From Desulforamulus hydrothermalis Lam5 = DSM 18033 (GTDB lineage: Bacteria > Bacillota > Desulfotomaculia > Desulfotomaculales > Desulfotomaculaceae), in assembly GCF_000315365.1 (NCBI RefSeq), contig NZ_CAOS01000015.1:78026-142025 (forward strand): DNA of 64,000 nt, in the 5' to 3' direction. Position 1 is the stretch's first letter. Each line of letters opens with the position of its first letter. This document shows positions 27,776-39,327 of the stretch, piece after piece. The notes beneath the pieces are model-generated. The model made no database searches, was not told where the DNA came from, and was given only the letters and a program-made list of their open reading frames with translations. A program made the translations under genes and the position numbers.

Positions 27776-28918
27776 TTATTTATGAAAAACAAGTTCTTCA
27801 ATTGCATCTGCGGCAGCCGCTGCTGAGCGGGGGCAACCAATGGATCCGGCCGCTTCAATCATAGCACGCTGCACTGCCGGATGGTTAAGGTAGTTCTGCA
27901 CCTGGCGGACAAGATCGTGATAACCCCTTACCAGTCTGGCAGCCCCGACGCTTTCCAAAAATTCCGCATTGCGTTCCTCTTGGCCCGGAATCGGGTCGGT
28001 GATCAACATAGGTAAATTGCTGGCCATGGCTTCAGAAGATGTAAGCCCGCCTGCCTTGCCTATCATCAGGTCGCAGGCTGCCATAAGATCATGTATGTTG
28101 TTTAGATAGCCCCATACATGAACCTTGGTAGGCAGGCCGGGAGCAGCTTTAAGCAATTTGCTTCTTAACGTTTCGTTGCGCCCGCAGACAACCACCAGCT
28201 GGCAGGGCAGCCTAACAGCAGCCAGTTCTTTTACCACTTCAGCCAGCGGTCCCATGCCCAGCCCGCCGCCCATGATGAGAATAGCCGGCAGGTGAGCAGC
28301 CAATCCCCATTGCTGCCGCAGCAGGTTGCGGTCTTTAGGAACAGCAAAACGAGGGTCGATGGGAATGCCTGTAGCCTTTACTTTAGCAGCATCTATACCA
28401 TAATCGATAAAGGACTTAATCAGTTGCGGGGCAGCAACCAGGTAGCAATCAACTTCACGAAAAAGCCAGAAAGGGTGTACTGTAAAATCGGTAATGGCTG
28501 CAATTATGGGCATGTTGCATTTTCCCTTGGTTCTCAGGTGACTGAGAATCCCCAGGGGGAAAGGATGAGTACAAACAACCGCCTGGGGCTGCATTTGCTC
28601 AATAAACGAAATTAGTTTTGGTGCTGCCAACCGGTTGAGCACACGGTTAAATTCTTGTTTGGCAAAACCGGACAAGGGTTTTTCTTTTTCCGCCTGCCGG
28701 TATAAATAACCGTAAATAACCGGGGACATTTTAATTATCTCCATGTAAGTCCCCAGTACCACTTTTTCAATCAGAGGGCTGGCGTAGCGAAAGGTATCAA
28801 GAACAGTAACCTCCGCCGCCGGGTTGCGCTGCCGTATTTCTTCTTTAATTGCCGCTGCGGCCCTCATGTGGCCTTCTCCGGCTGATACCGACAATACCAA
28901 AACTTTATTCAATATCAT
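27776..28918 (-). CDS. MGDG synthase/UgtP-like glycosyltransferase
   Basis: A 380-residue GT28-family glycosyltransferase (MurG-like fold). The N-terminal loop LSVSAGEGHMRAA is that of the MGDG synthase N-terminal domain. The sugar-nucleotide binding side shows MGGGLGMGPLAEVV and GKAGGLTSSEAMA. These proteins usually add sugars to diacylglycerol (as Bacillus UgtP) to make membrane glycolipids. The acceptor and donor are not determined. It lies between proS and polC, where Bacillus has no such gene. The ATG is preceded by AGGAG. Confidence 0.85.
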   Translation of the reverse strand: MILNKVLVLSVSAGEGHMRAAAAIKEEIRQRNPAAEVTVLDTFRYASPLIEKVVLGTYMEIIKMSPVIYGYLYRQAEKEKPLSGFAKQEFNRVLNRLAAPKLISFIEQMQPQAVVCTHPFPLGILSHLRTKGKCNMPIIAAITDFTVHPFWLFREVDCYLVAAPQLIKSFIDYGIDAAKVKATGIPIDPRFAVPKDRNLLRQQWGLAAHLPAILIMGGGLGMGPLAEVVKELAAVRLPCQLVVVCGRNETLRSKLLKAAPGLPTKVHVWGYLNNIHDLMAACDLMIGKAGGLTSSEAMASNLPMLITDPIPGQEERNAEFLESVGAARLVRGYHDLVRQVQNYLNHPAVQRAMIEAAGSIGCPRSAAAAADAIEELVFHK

Positions 28919-28928
28919 AAAAGAACTC

Positions 28929-30638
28929 CTATAAGGTTGGTAAAATTTCCTTCACCCGGTCCACCGCGTCAGACAAGGGCAGCAAATCCGTTTGCCCGGA
29001 ACGACGCTGGCGCATCTCCACCAACCCTTCCTGCACTGCCTTACTGCCTACCACTATCCGTAAGGGGTAACCCACTAAATCAGCATCCTTAAATTTAACG
29101 CCAGGGCGTTCTGGACGATCATCCAAAACAGCTTCTAACCCTGCTCGGTTAAGTTCCTGGTAGAGCTTTTCCGCCAGCTGCATTTGGGCGTCATCTTTGG
29201 CTGACACCGGAATCACCACTACATGGTAGGGAGCAATAGCGGCCGGCCAAATAATACCGTCTTGATCGTGGTTTTGTTCAATGGCTGCTGCCATTGTGCG
29301 GGTCACCCCGATGCCGTAGCAGCCCATGACAATATGCCGCTCCTTGCCATGTTCATCCAGAAAAGTTGCTCCCAAAACTTTGCTGTATTTGGTTCCTAAC
29401 TTGAAAATCTGGCCCACTTCAATCCCCCGGGCCTCCTGTAGTTGAGCGCCGCATTTGGGACATGGCTCACCGGCTTTTACCATACGAATATCTGCCACCA
29501 GGTCGGGGGTAAAGTCCCGCCCCGGATTCACATTAATCAGGTGGGTGTCGGTTTTGTTGGCACCCGCCACAGCATTGGCCAGGGCCATTACTTCCGGATC
29601 AGCCACAATGCGTATATTGGCTAAACCAACCGGCCCTACATAACCGGTAGGAGCCCCTGTGGCTTGCCGGACGGCTTGTTCGTCTGCCAATTCAAGGTTA
29701 ATTGCCTGCAGGGCGTTAAGCAGTTTTACTTCGTTGACGTCATGATCACCCCTGACCAGAGCTGCCACGACATCCCGCTCCGTTTTATAAATCATGGTTT
29801 TGATAACCTGGCAGGGTTCCACACGCAAAAAGGCTGCCACTTCCTCAGCAGACTTTTGACCGGGGGTGCTGATTTCTTGCAGTTGACCGGCCTGGACTGC
29901 AGGATCAAGGCCGGCTGCCGGGGTAGCAGCGGCTTTTTCTACGTTGGCTGCGTAATCACAGGCATTGCAATAAAGTATGGCTGCTTCGCCGGATTCGGCT
30001 AACACCATAAATTCATGGGTGGTGCTGCCGCCGATAGCCCCGGAATCTGCTTCCACCGGCCGACAGGTTAAACCGCACCGTTTAAAGACATTGGTATACG
30101 CCTCATGCATTTTGCGGTAGCTGATATCCAGACCCGCTTCATCCAAATCAAAGGAATACAGGTCCTTCATAATAAATTCCCTGCCCCGCATGAGTCCGAA
30201 CCGGGGCCGTCGTTCATCCCGGTACTTGTTGGTAATGTGGTACAGCATTAAAGGCAATTGCTTGTATGAACGAACCTCATTGCGCACGGTAACTGTAATA
30301 ACTTCTTCATGGGTGGGAGCCAAACAAAAATCCCGCTCATGACGATCCTTTAAACGGAACAGTTCCGGGCCGTAAACCTGCCACCGGCCGGATTCCAGCC
30401 ACAACTCCGCCGGTTGAATGATAGGCATCAGCATTTCCTGCCCGCCTTGCTTGTCCATTTCCTCACGGATAATCTGCATAATTTTCTTTAATACCCGCTG
30501 GGCCAGCGGCAGATATGTATATATGCCGGAAGCCGTCTTCCGAATAAAACCGGCCCGCAACAAAAGCCGGTGGCTGACCACTTCAGCCTCCGCCGGCACT
30601 TCTCTTAAAGTAGGCAATAACATTTGACTGACGCGCAT
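28929..30638 (-). CDS. proS: Prolyl-tRNA synthetase
   Basis: A 569-residue class II aminoacyl-tRNA synthetase of the bacterial type. It shows motif 1-like [18 protein letters not shown], motif 2 ([25 protein letters not shown]), and motif 3 ([17 protein letters not shown]). An inserted YbaK-like editing domain lies at about residues 230-395, and an anticodon-binding domain is at the C-terminus. The ATG has AGGAGG upstream. There is no T-box-like leader before it. Confidence 0.96.
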   Translation of the reverse strand: MRVSQMLLPTLREVPAEAEVVSHRLLLRAGFIRKTASGIYTYLPLAQRVLKKIMQIIREEMDKQGGQEMLMPIIQPAELWLESGRWQVYGPELFRLKDRHERDFCLAPTHEEVITVTVRNEVRSYKQLPLMLYHITNKYRDERRPRFGLMRGREFIMKDLYSFDLDEAGLDISYRKMHEAYTNVFKRCGLTCRPVEADSGAIGGSTTHEFMVLAESGEAAILYCNACDYAANVEKAAATPAAGLDPAVQAGQLQEISTPGQKSAEEVAAFLRVEPCQVIKTMIYKTERDVVAALVRGDHDVNEVKLLNALQAINLELADEQAVRQATGAPTGYVGPVGLANIRIVADPEVMALANAVAGANKTDTHLINVNPGRDFTPDLVADIRMVKAGEPCPKCGAQLQEARGIEVGQIFKLGTKYSKVLGATFLDEHGKERHIVMGCYGIGVTRTMAAAIEQNHDQDGIIWPAAIAPYHVVVIPVSAKDDAQMQLAEKLYQELNRAGLEAVLDDRPERPGVKFKDADLVGYPLRIVVGSKAVQEGLVEMRQRRSGQTDLLPLSDAVDRVKEILPTL

Positions 30639-30704
30639 GTCTTAATCCTCCTGCTGTAAACTTTTGCTTGAGATGTTGTGGTATTTGCTGCAAACCGCCT
30701 TACC

Positions 30705-31754
30705 TTATAACTTTTCTATTTCCTTCATCAGTTCTGCCAGAAGATTTTCCTCAGGAACCTGGCGGATAATCTTGCCATGGCGAAATAGTAAACCCATTCC
30801 CCTGCCGCCGGCTATACCCACGTCAGCTTCTCTGGCTTCGCCCGGTCCGTTAACGGCGCACCCCATCACCGCCACTTTTATGGGTTTTTCAAGGTGAGCC
30901 AGCTTTTCTTCCACTTGTTCGGCCAGTTTGATCAGATCAATTTGAGTTCTGCCGCAGGTGGGGCAGGAGATCAACTCCGCGCCACGCTGTCTTAAACCAA
31001 GTGCTTTAAGAATTTGCCAGGCTACATATACCTCATGTTTGGGATGACCGGTCAATGATACCCTTATGGTATCGCCAATTCCCTGAGCCAACAGGGCACC
31101 AATGCCAACTGCTGACTTAATGGTGCCGCTTTTCACAGTGCCTGCCTCGGTTACTCCCACATGCAGCGGGTAGTCTACCCGGGCCGACAGTTTGCGATAG
31201 GCCTCCAGCATCAAGGGAATATGAGAGGCCTTGAGGGAAACTTTAATTTCCCGGTAATCCAGTTCTTCCAGCAAGCTAATATGGTTTAAGGCACTTTCTA
31301 CCATGGCATCCGCAGTTATGCCGCCATATTTTTTCAGTAACTCCTTTTCCAGCGAGCCGGCATTTACCCCGATGCGAATGGGCACCCGGCGCTCACGGGC
31401 AGCAGCTACAACCTCCCGTACTTTGTCTTTGCCACCGATATTACCGGGGTTGATCCGCAACCCGTCCACGCCGGCCTGTAAAGCAGCCAGAGCCAGCCGA
31501 TAATCAAAATGAATGTCAGCGATTAAAGGTATGTTAATGCTTGCTTTAATGGCCGGCAAGGCTGCCGCGGCTGCCTGATCAGGTACGGCTACCCGGATTA
31601 CCTCACAACCCGCCTGCGTAAGTTCATTAATCTGTGCGACGGTAGCCTGGGCATCCCGGGTATCGGTGTTGGTCATAGACTGAATGACAACCGGCGCCCC
31701 CCCGCCAATTTGTACCGATCCCACCATCACAGGGCGTGTTTTTTTAAATCTCAT
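30705..31754 (-). CDS. ispG: 4-hydroxy-3-methylbut-2-en-1-yl diphosphate synthase
   Basis: A 349-residue iron-sulfur enzyme of the MEP isoprenoid pathway. It has the N-terminal TIM-barrel signature [24 protein letters not shown] and LRINPGNIG. The C-terminal cluster cysteines are in [12 protein letters not shown] and [13 protein letters not shown]. It lies between rseP and proS, close to dxr, another MEP-pathway gene. Confidence 0.96.
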   Translation of the reverse strand: MRFKKTRPVMVGSVQIGGGAPVVIQSMTNTDTRDAQATVAQINELTQAGCEVIRVAVPDQAAAAALPAIKASINIPLIADIHFDYRLALAALQAGVDGLRINPGNIGGKDKVREVVAAARERRVPIRIGVNAGSLEKELLKKYGGITADAMVESALNHISLLEELDYREIKVSLKASHIPLMLEAYRKLSARVDYPLHVGVTEAGTVKSGTIKSAVGIGALLAQGIGDTIRVSLTGHPKHEVYVAWQILKALGLRQRGAELISCPTCGRTQIDLIKLAEQVEEKLAHLEKPIKVAVMGCAVNGPGEAREADVGIAGGRGMGLLFRHGKIIRQVPEENLLAELMKEIEKL

Positions 31755-31765
31755 TTTAACCTCCG

Positions 31766-32803
31766 TCAGCGATTGCCAAACATGAGTGAAACTATGTCGT
31801 TATAAGTAATTACTACCATAAGCAACAGCAATAAGCCAAAACCGATCAAATGAATAAAACTTTCTTTAGATGGTTCCACCGGCCTGCCGCTGATTTTCTC
31901 CCAAAGTAAAAACAGCACCCGACTGCCGTCTAAAGCCGGAATAGGCAACAAGTTGAACAGTCCCAGGTTAATGCTTAAAAAGGCAGCCAATTGCATTACC
32001 TGAAAAATGCCAAACTCAGCTGCTTTGCCGATTTCGCTAACCACCCTGACCGGCCCTCCCAAATCAAGGGGAGCCTGTTGAGTAAACATTTGACCTAAAA
32101 AGGCCAGGATTAAACCGGATATCTGGATAGTAAAGGAAGTACCTTTAGCCAGGGCAGAAAAAGGATCCATTTTTTTCAAAGCCGGCTTTATGCCCATTTT
32201 ATACTGGCCTGATTTATCTTTAACGGCAGTAGCTGTCAGATTGAGTTCCTGATTATCCCGGCGCACCTTCACTTGCAGCGGCTGTCCGGGGGTTCTGTTG
32301 GTCGCCGCAACCAATTGATCCCAGGTTTGTACAGGCTGGTTATTGACGGCAACAATTACATCGCCGATTTGCAAGCCGGCTTGCTGGGCAGGCGAACCGG
32401 CAAGGACTTCGCCAACTTTGGTAGTTGACGGATCCGGTACTCCCTGCACCATTAAGATTAAGGCAAAAAGAACCGCCGCCAGTACAAAATTCATAAGCGG
32501 TCCGGCAATAATTACCGCTGCCCTTTGCATGGCGGATTTATGATTAAAGGTTTGTTCAACCGGAATATCTTTATCTGCCTCTTCATTTGGATCCATACCG
32601 GCCATCCGCACAAAACCACCCAAAGGCAGCAGGCGCAAGTTGTACCTGGTACCGCCCCGGTGGAAGCCAATGATTTTAGGACCAAACCCCAGTGAAAACT
32701 CATGCACCAGTATTCCTACTCTTTTAGCAACCAGAAAGTGGCCCAACTCATGAAAAAAAATCAATAAACCAAAGACAACCACCGAAGCGATAAATGTTTG
32801 CAT
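31766..32803 (-). CDS. rseP: Site-2 zinc metalloprotease RseP
   Basis: A 345-residue membrane protease that cleaves within transmembrane segments of anti-sigma factors or signal-peptide remnants. The zinc motif HELGH is at residues 18-22, followed by GFGPKI and [13 protein letters not shown]. One PDZ domain lies in the middle ([24 protein letters not shown]), and the third catalytic region reads [12 protein letters not shown]. The ATG at 32801-32803 is preceded by GAGGTG; the longer open frame overlaps dxr. Confidence 0.94.
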   Translation of the reverse strand: MQTFIASVVVFGLLIFFHELGHFLVAKRVGILVHEFSLGFGPKIIGFHRGGTRYNLRLLPLGGFVRMAGMDPNEEADKDIPVEQTFNHKSAMQRAAVIIAGPLMNFVLAAVLFALILMVQGVPDPSTTKVGEVLAGSPAQQAGLQIGDVIVAVNNQPVQTWDQLVAATNRTPGQPLQVKVRRDNQELNLTATAVKDKSGQYKMGIKPALKKMDPFSALAKGTSFTIQISGLILAFLGQMFTQQAPLDLGGPVRVVSEIGKAAEFGIFQVMQLAAFLSINLGLFNLLPIPALDGSRVLFLLWEKISGRPVEPSKESFIHLIGFGLLLLLMVVITYNDIVSLMFGNR

Positions 32804-32813
32804 AACTTCACCT

Positions 32814-33974
32814 CTACTGTCTTTTGATGATTTTTTGAGCTTCTGCCCTAGCCCAGCTGTCAATTTGAATAATCTCATCCAGACCGGCAGGGTTTACAGG
32901 TTGGTATTTGTCCAGGGTTTTAGCTACAATATAGGGTATATCTAAAAAGTTAATACAGCCTGCCAAAAAAGCATGTACGGCAACTTCATTGGCAGCATTT
33001 AATACCGCCGGTGCCGCCCCGCCCTGCCGTCCTGCCTGATAAGCCAGCGCCAGTGCAGGAAAACGCTCAGTATCCGGCTCCTCAAAGGTTAATCCTTTAA
33101 GCCGGTTAACCTGCAGGCGGGGCAGTTGGTTAAACCAGCGTTCCGGGTAGCTCAGGGCATATTGGATAGGTATGCGCATGTCCGGCATTCCTAAATGAGC
33201 CAGCAGTGAACCGTCGCCATATTCTACCATTGAATGAATAATACTCTGGGGATGAATTACCACATCAATTTGGTCATAGTCCACATTAAACAGCCATCTG
33301 GCTTCGATAACCTCCAGGCCTTTATTCATTAATGTGGCAGAATCAACGGTGATCTTTTGTCCCATGGACCAGTTGGGATGCTGCAAAGCCATGGCAGGCG
33401 TAACCTGCTTAAGAGCGGCCTGATCCAGCTGCCGGAAAGGACCGCCCGAGGCAGTAAGCAGCAATCTTTGCACAGCCTGTCGGTTTTCTTCTTGTAAACA
33501 TTGCCAGATGGCAGAATGTTCGCTGTCCACAGGCAGGAGGGAAACCCCGTATTGCTCCGCCAGCCCTGATACATATTGACCGGCTGCCACCAAAGTTTCT
33601 TTATTGGCCAATGCAATTTGCTTCCGGGCTTTAATGGCAGCACAGGTTGGTATTAAACCTACCGCACCGCTTAAGGCGGTTACCACCAGGGAAGCCTCGG
33701 CACAAGTTGCCACTGTAATTAAACCATCCAAGCCGTAATGAATTGCCGGTCGGTAAGCACAGCCGGCCAATTGTTCTTGCAGCCATTTGGCATCTTCGGC
33801 CAGTTCCAAGGATACCAGCCGCGGCCGGTAGCGTAAACATTGCTGCAAAAAGGCCTGACGGTTTCTGCCGGCCGCCAGCGCAACTACTTTCAAACGTTGA
33901 GGAAAAAGCTCCACAACCTCCAGGGTTTGTCTGCCAATGGAGCCTGTACTTCCTAATATGGCAATATACTTCAT
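32814..33974 (-). CDS. dxr: 1-deoxy-D-xylulose 5-phosphate reductoisomerase
   Basis: A 386-residue enzyme of the MEP pathway using NADPH and a divalent metal. The nucleotide-binding loop is ILGSTGSIGRQTLEVV at the N-terminus; the metal and substrate residues lie in LLPVDSEHSAIWQCL, LTASGGPFR, and HPNWSMGQKITVDSATLMNKGLEVIEA. It follows the AI-2E permease gene and precedes rseP. The ATG has GAGGTG upstream. Confidence 0.97.
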   Translation of the reverse strand: MKYIAILGSTGSIGRQTLEVVELFPQRLKVVALAAGRNRQAFLQQCLRYRPRLVSLELAEDAKWLQEQLAGCAYRPAIHYGLDGLITVATCAEASLVVTALSGAVGLIPTCAAIKARKQIALANKETLVAAGQYVSGLAEQYGVSLLPVDSEHSAIWQCLQEENRQAVQRLLLTASGGPFRQLDQAALKQVTPAMALQHPNWSMGQKITVDSATLMNKGLEVIEARWLFNVDYDQIDVVIHPQSIIHSMVEYGDGSLLAHLGMPDMRIPIQYALSYPERWFNQLPRLQVNRLKGLTFEEPDTERFPALALAYQAGRQGGAAPAVLNAANEVAVHAFLAGCINFLDIPYIVAKTLDKYQPVNPAGLDEIIQIDSWARAEAQKIIKRQ

Positions 33975-33994
33975 GCTTTGGCACCTCAGTTATT

Positions 33995-35083
33995 TTATTT
34001 CACCCTTGGAGTGGGAATTCCTGCTTTAATAACTGCCTGTACGGCAATTAACAAAATAGGCCCGGCAACCATGCCCAAAAACCCCAATACCTTAAAACCT
34101 ACAAACAAGGCCACCAGGGTAGCCAAAGGGTGCAGTCCCAGGTTGGTGGCCACCACTTTGGTTTCCAAAAGCTGCCTGGTAACCAAAATAACCAGGTATA
34201 AAACCAGCAGTTTGCTGCCAAAAACAGCATTGCCGGTCAAAAAGGACCAGCCCACCCAAGGCAGCACAACCGTGCCCGGTCCCAGCACAGGTATTATATC
34301 AAAAAAGCCGATCAACAGGCCCATTGTCAAAGCATATTCCGCCCCAATTAAGTATAGGCCGATAATACTGATTAACGTGCTTATGCTAACCAAAACACCT
34401 TGTGCCTTTAAATAAGATACAAACGCCTCTACCACTTCTTTTATCACTTGCAGGCTTTGTTCACCGTAAGGAGCCGGCCACACCCGCAACCACTGCCTGG
34501 TTAAGACACGCCTGTCCTTACTGATAAAATAAGTGGCAAGAAAACTGACAATTATTAATGTAATAATTCCCGGTACTGCTGAAAACGTACTTAACAGTGA
34601 ATTAAGCGTAATGCTTAAGAAATCTTGCAAAGTTTGCGCCGCTGAACCAAAGGACTGTTGAATGTAATCCGTAACTGCCGGCGGCAGTTCACCATAAAAC
34701 CGGTAAAATTTCGGCAATGATACTTCGACCCAGTGCTGTATATCAAGGATTATGTATGGCAAGGTTTTGGATAAATGAATCAATTCAGCTGTCAGCCGCA
34801 ATAATAACAGGGTAATAACAGATCCCACCAAAGAAAGTAAGAACAACATGGCCAGTGCTACGGCCGGACCTCGGGACAGGCGGACCTTGCTCTGCAATAC
34901 CCCGACTACCGGTTCCAGTAAAAAGCTGATAAACAAAGCAATAATAAAAGGAGTAATTAAGGGAAGGACAAATGTAACCCCTTTGATGATATACTGTGAT
35001 ATTTTATCTAAGATAAAGAAAGCTGCTAAAAGAAGTAGACCCGCCAATACGTAATTCAAGGCGGTCTTCAGCCACGACGGCAA
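33995..35083 (-). CDS. AI-2E family transporter (YtvI-like permease)
   Basis: A polytopic membrane protein of about 362 residues. It shows the family architecture: two paired N-terminal spans, then a soluble part with YFISKDRRVLTRQW, then three to four C-terminal spans with GLLIGFFDIIPVLGPGTVVLPW, the most conserved motif. Some family members export AI-2 or act in sporulation (YtvI) or osmoadaptation; the function here is open. The start is most likely the TTG after GAGGTGAGAAGT; a GTG three codons earlier overlaps the ribosome site. It lies between cdsA and dxr. Confidence 0.85.
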   Translation of the reverse strand: MPSWLKTALNYVLAGLLLLAAFFILDKISQYIIKGVTFVLPLITPFIIALFISFLLEPVVGVLQSKVRLSRGPAVALAMLFLLSLVGSVITLLLLRLTAELIHLSKTLPYIILDIQHWVEVSLPKFYRFYGELPPAVTDYIQQSFGSAAQTLQDFLSITLNSLLSTFSAVPGIITLIIVSFLATYFISKDRRVLTRQWLRVWPAPYGEQSLQVIKEVVEAFVSYLKAQGVLVSISTLISIIGLYLIGAEYALTMGLLIGFFDIIPVLGPGTVVLPWVGWSFLTGNAVFGSKLLVLYLVILVTRQLLETKVVATNLGLHPLATLVALFVGFKVLGFLGMVAGPILLIAVQAVIKAGIPTPRVK

Positions 35084-35108
35084 ACTTCTCACCTCAATAA
35101 ATTTATAT

Positions 35109-35906
35109 TCAAATTATAAACAGTTTAACAATGTAGTATACCAAAGGGGTGGTAATCAGCAGGCTGTCAAAACGGTCCAATATACCCCCGTGACCTGGGA
35201 TAAGATGTCCGGAATCCTTCACTCCGGCCTGTCTTTTGATGGCTGATTCAAACAAATCACCCAATAAGGAAGCAATCCCAACCAGAGCTCCCAACAATAC
35301 AACCGGCTGCACAGGCAGGTCAGGCAAAAATTGCGCCAGCAAACAGGCTGTCAGGGCTGCACCCGCGACTCCTCCCACAGCACCTTCAACGGTTTTTTTG
35401 GGGCTAAGCAGCGGTGCCAGCTTATGCCGGCCTATTGCTCGCCCCACAAAGTAGGCAAAAGTATCGCTGGCCCAGGTGGTGGTTAATATTAACAGCAACC
35501 AGGCCAAGCCTCCGGGGAGCTCCCGTGTCAGGTAAAGAAAAACCAGGTTTCCTAAATATAAAGTAGCTGCCAAGTTAGCAAAAACATCTGTCGGCGTTTT
35601 TTTAGGGTAACAAAAGACTAACCACAAGAGATTAATCAGCACTAACAAGACATAAATAACATTAATTATTGTATCTTTATATTGGTATGCGCCGGCAAAC
35701 AGAATTAAGCCTCCGATTTGTATTATCCAACCGGCAGGTTGCAACCCCAGACCTTTAAGAATGGTTGTCATCTCTAATGCAGCTGCCGTAAATATCAGCA
35801 TGGTTATAAGCCAGAGCAACCAACTGCCATACCAGGCAGCCAGCAGGGCTATCGGTATTCCCACCAAGGCGCTCAGCACTCGCAAGTGCAGCAATTTGTC
35901 CACCAA
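35109..35906 (-). CDS. cdsA: Phosphatidate cytidylyltransferase
   Basis: A 265-residue integral membrane enzyme that makes CDP-diacylglycerol for phospholipid synthesis. The C-terminal signature is clear: LLGDLFESAIKRQAGVKDSG, then HLIPGHGGILDRFDSL. The rest is a series of hydrophobic spans. The start is a TTG or the next GTG, just after the uppS stop. Confidence 0.95.
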   Translation of the reverse strand: MVDKLLHLRVLSALVGIPIALLAAWYGSWLLWLITMLIFTAAALEMTTILKGLGLQPAGWIIQIGGLILFAGAYQYKDTIINVIYVLLVLINLLWLVFCYPKKTPTDVFANLAATLYLGNLVFLYLTRELPGGLAWLLLILTTTWASDTFAYFVGRAIGRHKLAPLLSPKKTVEGAVGGVAGAALTACLLAQFLPDLPVQPVVLLGALVGIASLLGDLFESAIKRQAGVKDSGHLIPGHGGILDRFDSLLITTPLVYYIVKLFII

Positions 35907-35907
35907 C

Positions 35908-36696
35908 CTACTTTTTAATTAATCCACCAAAACGCCGTTCCCGACTTTGATAAGCCAGTATGGCTTGGATTAGATGAATCCGCCTAAAATCAGGCCACAT
36001 CACATCAGACAGCCAAAATTCCGTGTAAGCCAGCTGCCAGAGCAGAAAGTTGCTGATTCTATAATCGCCGGAAGGCCTTACCAGCAAATCAGGATCCGGC
36101 AGACCCGCTGTATACAAATGCTCACTGATTAATTTTTCATCAATATCTTTTACATCAATTTTATTTTCTTTTACCTGCTGAGCTATTTTAATTACGGCGT
36201 CTGTAATTTCTTTGCGGCCGCCGTAATTAAGAGCCAGATTCAAAATTAAACCGGAGTTGCCGGCGGTAGTGCGGCAAGCATTTTCCAACGCCTCCCGGGC
36301 ACCTTGAGGCAACTCTGACAAGCGACCGATGGCATTGATTCTCACATTTTTGCCATGCAACTCGTCCAGTTCCTTATGCAGATATTCTACCAGCAAATTC
36401 ATAAGAAAATTAACTTCTTCTACCGGCCGTTTCCAGTTTTCTGTGGAAAAAGCATAACAGGTTAATACTTGAATACCTAATTCAGAACATAATTGAACAA
36501 TATTGCGCAAGGACTCCACTCCGGCCCGATGCCCCAAGGATCTGGGCATACCCCTCCGCTGGGCCCAGCGGCCGTTACCGTCCATGATTATGGCAATATG
36601 ATGCGGCAGCCTGGTGCGGTCCAAGGATTGCAGGAGCCGGTTTTCATCCTCCGGTGACTGGTATCTGTTAAACAGACCGGTAATTTTCTTAAACAT
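35908..36696 (-). CDS. uppS: Undecaprenyl (isoprenyl) diphosphate synthase
   Basis: A 262-residue cis-prenyltransferase that makes the lipid carrier of cell wall synthesis. The core shows IAIIMDGNGRWAQRRGMPRSLGHRAGVESL, YAFSTENWKRP, and the C-terminal DPDLLVRPSGDYRISNFLLWQLAYTEFW. The start is the ATG at 36694-36696 with GGAGG upstream; the longer ORF would run into the terminator of the previous gene. Only 23 bases separate that hairpin from the start codon. Confidence 0.96.
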   Translation of the reverse strand: MFKKITGLFNRYQSPEDENRLLQSLDRTRLPHHIAIIMDGNGRWAQRRGMPRSLGHRAGVESLRNIVQLCSELGIQVLTCYAFSTENWKRPVEEVNFLMNLLVEYLHKELDELHGKNVRINAIGRLSELPQGAREALENACRTTAGNSGLILNLALNYGGRKEITDAVIKIAQQVKENKIDVKDIDEKLISEHLYTAGLPDPDLLVRPSGDYRISNFLLWQLAYTEFWLSDVMWPDFRRIHLIQAILAYQSRERRFGGLIKK

Positions 36697-36719
36697 TACA
36701 TTAAGCCTCCAATGTAAAC

Positions 36720-36746
36720 AACCCCCTTCCGGATTTGAAGGGGGTT
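36720..36746 (-). terminator. Terminator between the ferredoxin gene and uppS
   Basis: AACCCCCTTC and GAAGGGGGTT form a perfect ten-base stem with a seven-base loop; the minus-strand tail is GTTTAC. There is no space for a promoter between it and uppS, so it may work as an attenuator. Confidence 0.7.
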
Positions 36747-36752
36747 TACTCA

Positions 36753-36917
36753 TTACTCTTCAATAATGGCTCCGGCAGGGCAAATATCCATACATGTCCC
36801 GCAGTTCTCGCATGCCATGGTAATTTTAAAGATGTCGCCCTCCTCAATGGCATGGTAGGGGCAAGTCTCCAGGCAGGTGCCGCAAGCTATACACTCATCT
36901 GTGATTTTATATGCCAT
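36753..36917 (-). CDS. 2[4Fe-4S] ferredoxin
   Basis: A 54-residue clostridial-type ferredoxin. It has two CxxCxxCxxxCP cluster motifs: CIACGTCLETCP and CENCGTCMDICP, with a typical acidic surface. It transfers electrons at low potential in anaerobic metabolism; its partner is not shown by the context. The ATG at 36915-36917 is preceded by AAAGGAGG; it overlaps the end of the PASTA-protein gene by 11 bases. Confidence 0.92.
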   Translation of the reverse strand: MAYKITDECIACGTCLETCPYHAIEEGDIFKITMACENCGTCMDICPAGAIIEE

Positions 36918-37118
36918 GGTGTATACCTCCTTTCCCCTTCTCCTCACATGCCACTGTTAAAATCACCTGATCTCCCTGGGTCTGCATTTTTACCACTCGC
37001 TTTAACCCGTCAGGATTGCGGCGGGGCGGCCCTGTCATAATAACACTTGTCCGGCAACCTTGTTTTTGCAGCAATGAAAGCGCATCATCAAGCCGGTAGC
37101 CCAAAACATCGGGGATCA

Positions 37119-37119
<1 letters not shown>
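36907..37119 (-). CDS. Single-PASTA-domain small protein
   Basis: A 70-residue protein that consists of one PASTA-like domain: IPDVLGYRLDDALSLLQKQGC, then a beta strand region (DQVILTVACEEK). PASTA domains bind peptidoglycan or beta-lactams when on the cell surface; this one has no signal peptide, so it is probably cytoplasmic and its role is unknown. Its ATG shares an A with the frr stop codon (TAATG), and its 3' end overlaps the ferredoxin start, so it is tightly coupled to both. Confidence 0.75.
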
Positions 37120-38424
<1,305 letters not shown>

Positions 38425-38472
38425 TTATTCTACAATCTTTTTCAAAGTCCTTTAGCTTCTCATTAAAAAGTA

Positions 38473-39126
38473 TTAGCACTTGATTTGTGCTGCCACTTCA
38501 GCGGCAAAATCATCCTGACGCTTTTGCAGGCCTTCGCCCATTTCATAGCGGGTAAAACGACGCACGTCAATCTTTTCACCGATCTTGGCAATAGCTTCGT
38601 TAATCACCTGTTGTACGGTCTTGTCACTGTCCTTAATGAAGGGCTGCTCAAGCAGGCACACTTCTTTGTAATACTTTTCAATGCGGCCCTCAACCATTTT
38701 TTCAACAATTTTTTCGGGTTTACCTTCATTTAATGCCTGGGCTCTTAAAATTTCACGTTCTTTTTCAATCGTTTCGGCAGGCACTTCTTCGCGACGCACA
38801 TATTCCGGTTTGGCAGCCGCAATCTGCATGGCAATATCCTTAGCCAGGGCACGAAAATCTTCGTTTTTGGCCACAAAATCAGTTTCACAGTTGATTTCTA
38901 CCAGGACCCCGATACGGCCGCCACCGTGTATGTACGCTTCGACAATGCCTTCGGCGGCAATTCTGCCGGCTTTCTTAGCAGCAGCAGCCAGACCCTTTTC
39001 CCGCAGGAATTCAACAGCTTTCTCCATATCGCCGCCTACTTCCGCCAGGGCTTTTTTGCAGTCCATCATACCGGCGCCGGTCCGCTCTCTCAGTTCTTTT
39101 ACCATACTTGCAGAAATTTCTGCCAT
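38473..39126 (-). CDS. tsf: Elongation factor Ts
   Basis: A 217-residue guanine nucleotide exchange factor for EF-Tu. The N-terminal UBA-like part [39 protein letters not shown] and the core [13 protein letters not shown] are clear. It is short, with one dimerisation subdomain, as in many Clostridia. The ATG has AAAGGAGG upstream. A terminator lies after rpsB, so tsf may have its own promoter. Confidence 0.96.
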   Translation of the reverse strand: MAEISASMVKELRERTGAGMMDCKKALAEVGGDMEKAVEFLREKGLAAAAKKAGRIAAEGIVEAYIHGGGRIGVLVEINCETDFVAKNEDFRALAKDIAMQIAAAKPEYVRREEVPAETIEKEREILRAQALNEGKPEKIVEKMVEGRIEKYYKEVCLLEQPFIKDSDKTVQQVINEAIAKIGEKIDVRRFTRYEMGEGLQKRQDDFAAEVAAQIKC

Positions 39127-39200
39127 GACAAATATCCTCCTTTATCCTGCCATTATCATGATTATCTAATATGCGATATCAGGTTAATTAACCTTGTGGT

Positions 39201-39227
39201 ATTATAACCACAATTATAACCTGACAA
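39201..39227 (-). promoter_or_regulatory. Candidate promoter for tsf-pyrH-frr
   Basis: On the minus strand TTGTCA (39227-39222), 15 bases, then TATAAT (39206-39201). The -10 lies in the loop of a TGTGGT/ACCACA hairpin. The spacing is short for sigma-A, so this is tentative, but the -10 is perfect and a terminator precedes it. Confidence 0.45.
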
Positions 39228-39284
39228 ACCCTTAGCTTAAGGCTAACTCCCATGTTATACCATTTAAAAGAACGTATAAAAAAA

Positions 39285-39320
39285 GGTAGGGGCCTCCCGT
39301 GTTTGCAGACGCCCTCTACC
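39285..39320 (-). terminator. Terminator after rpsB
   Basis: GGTAG(A)GGG pairs with CCCCTACC, eight base pairs with one bulge, followed on the minus strand by seven T residues. It lies eight bases past the rpsB stop. Confidence 0.75.
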
Positions 39321-39327
39321 TAACACT

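Noticed and set aside
30639..30704. T-box leader before proS
   Set aside because: The gap is 66 bases and has neither a T-box sequence nor a terminator.
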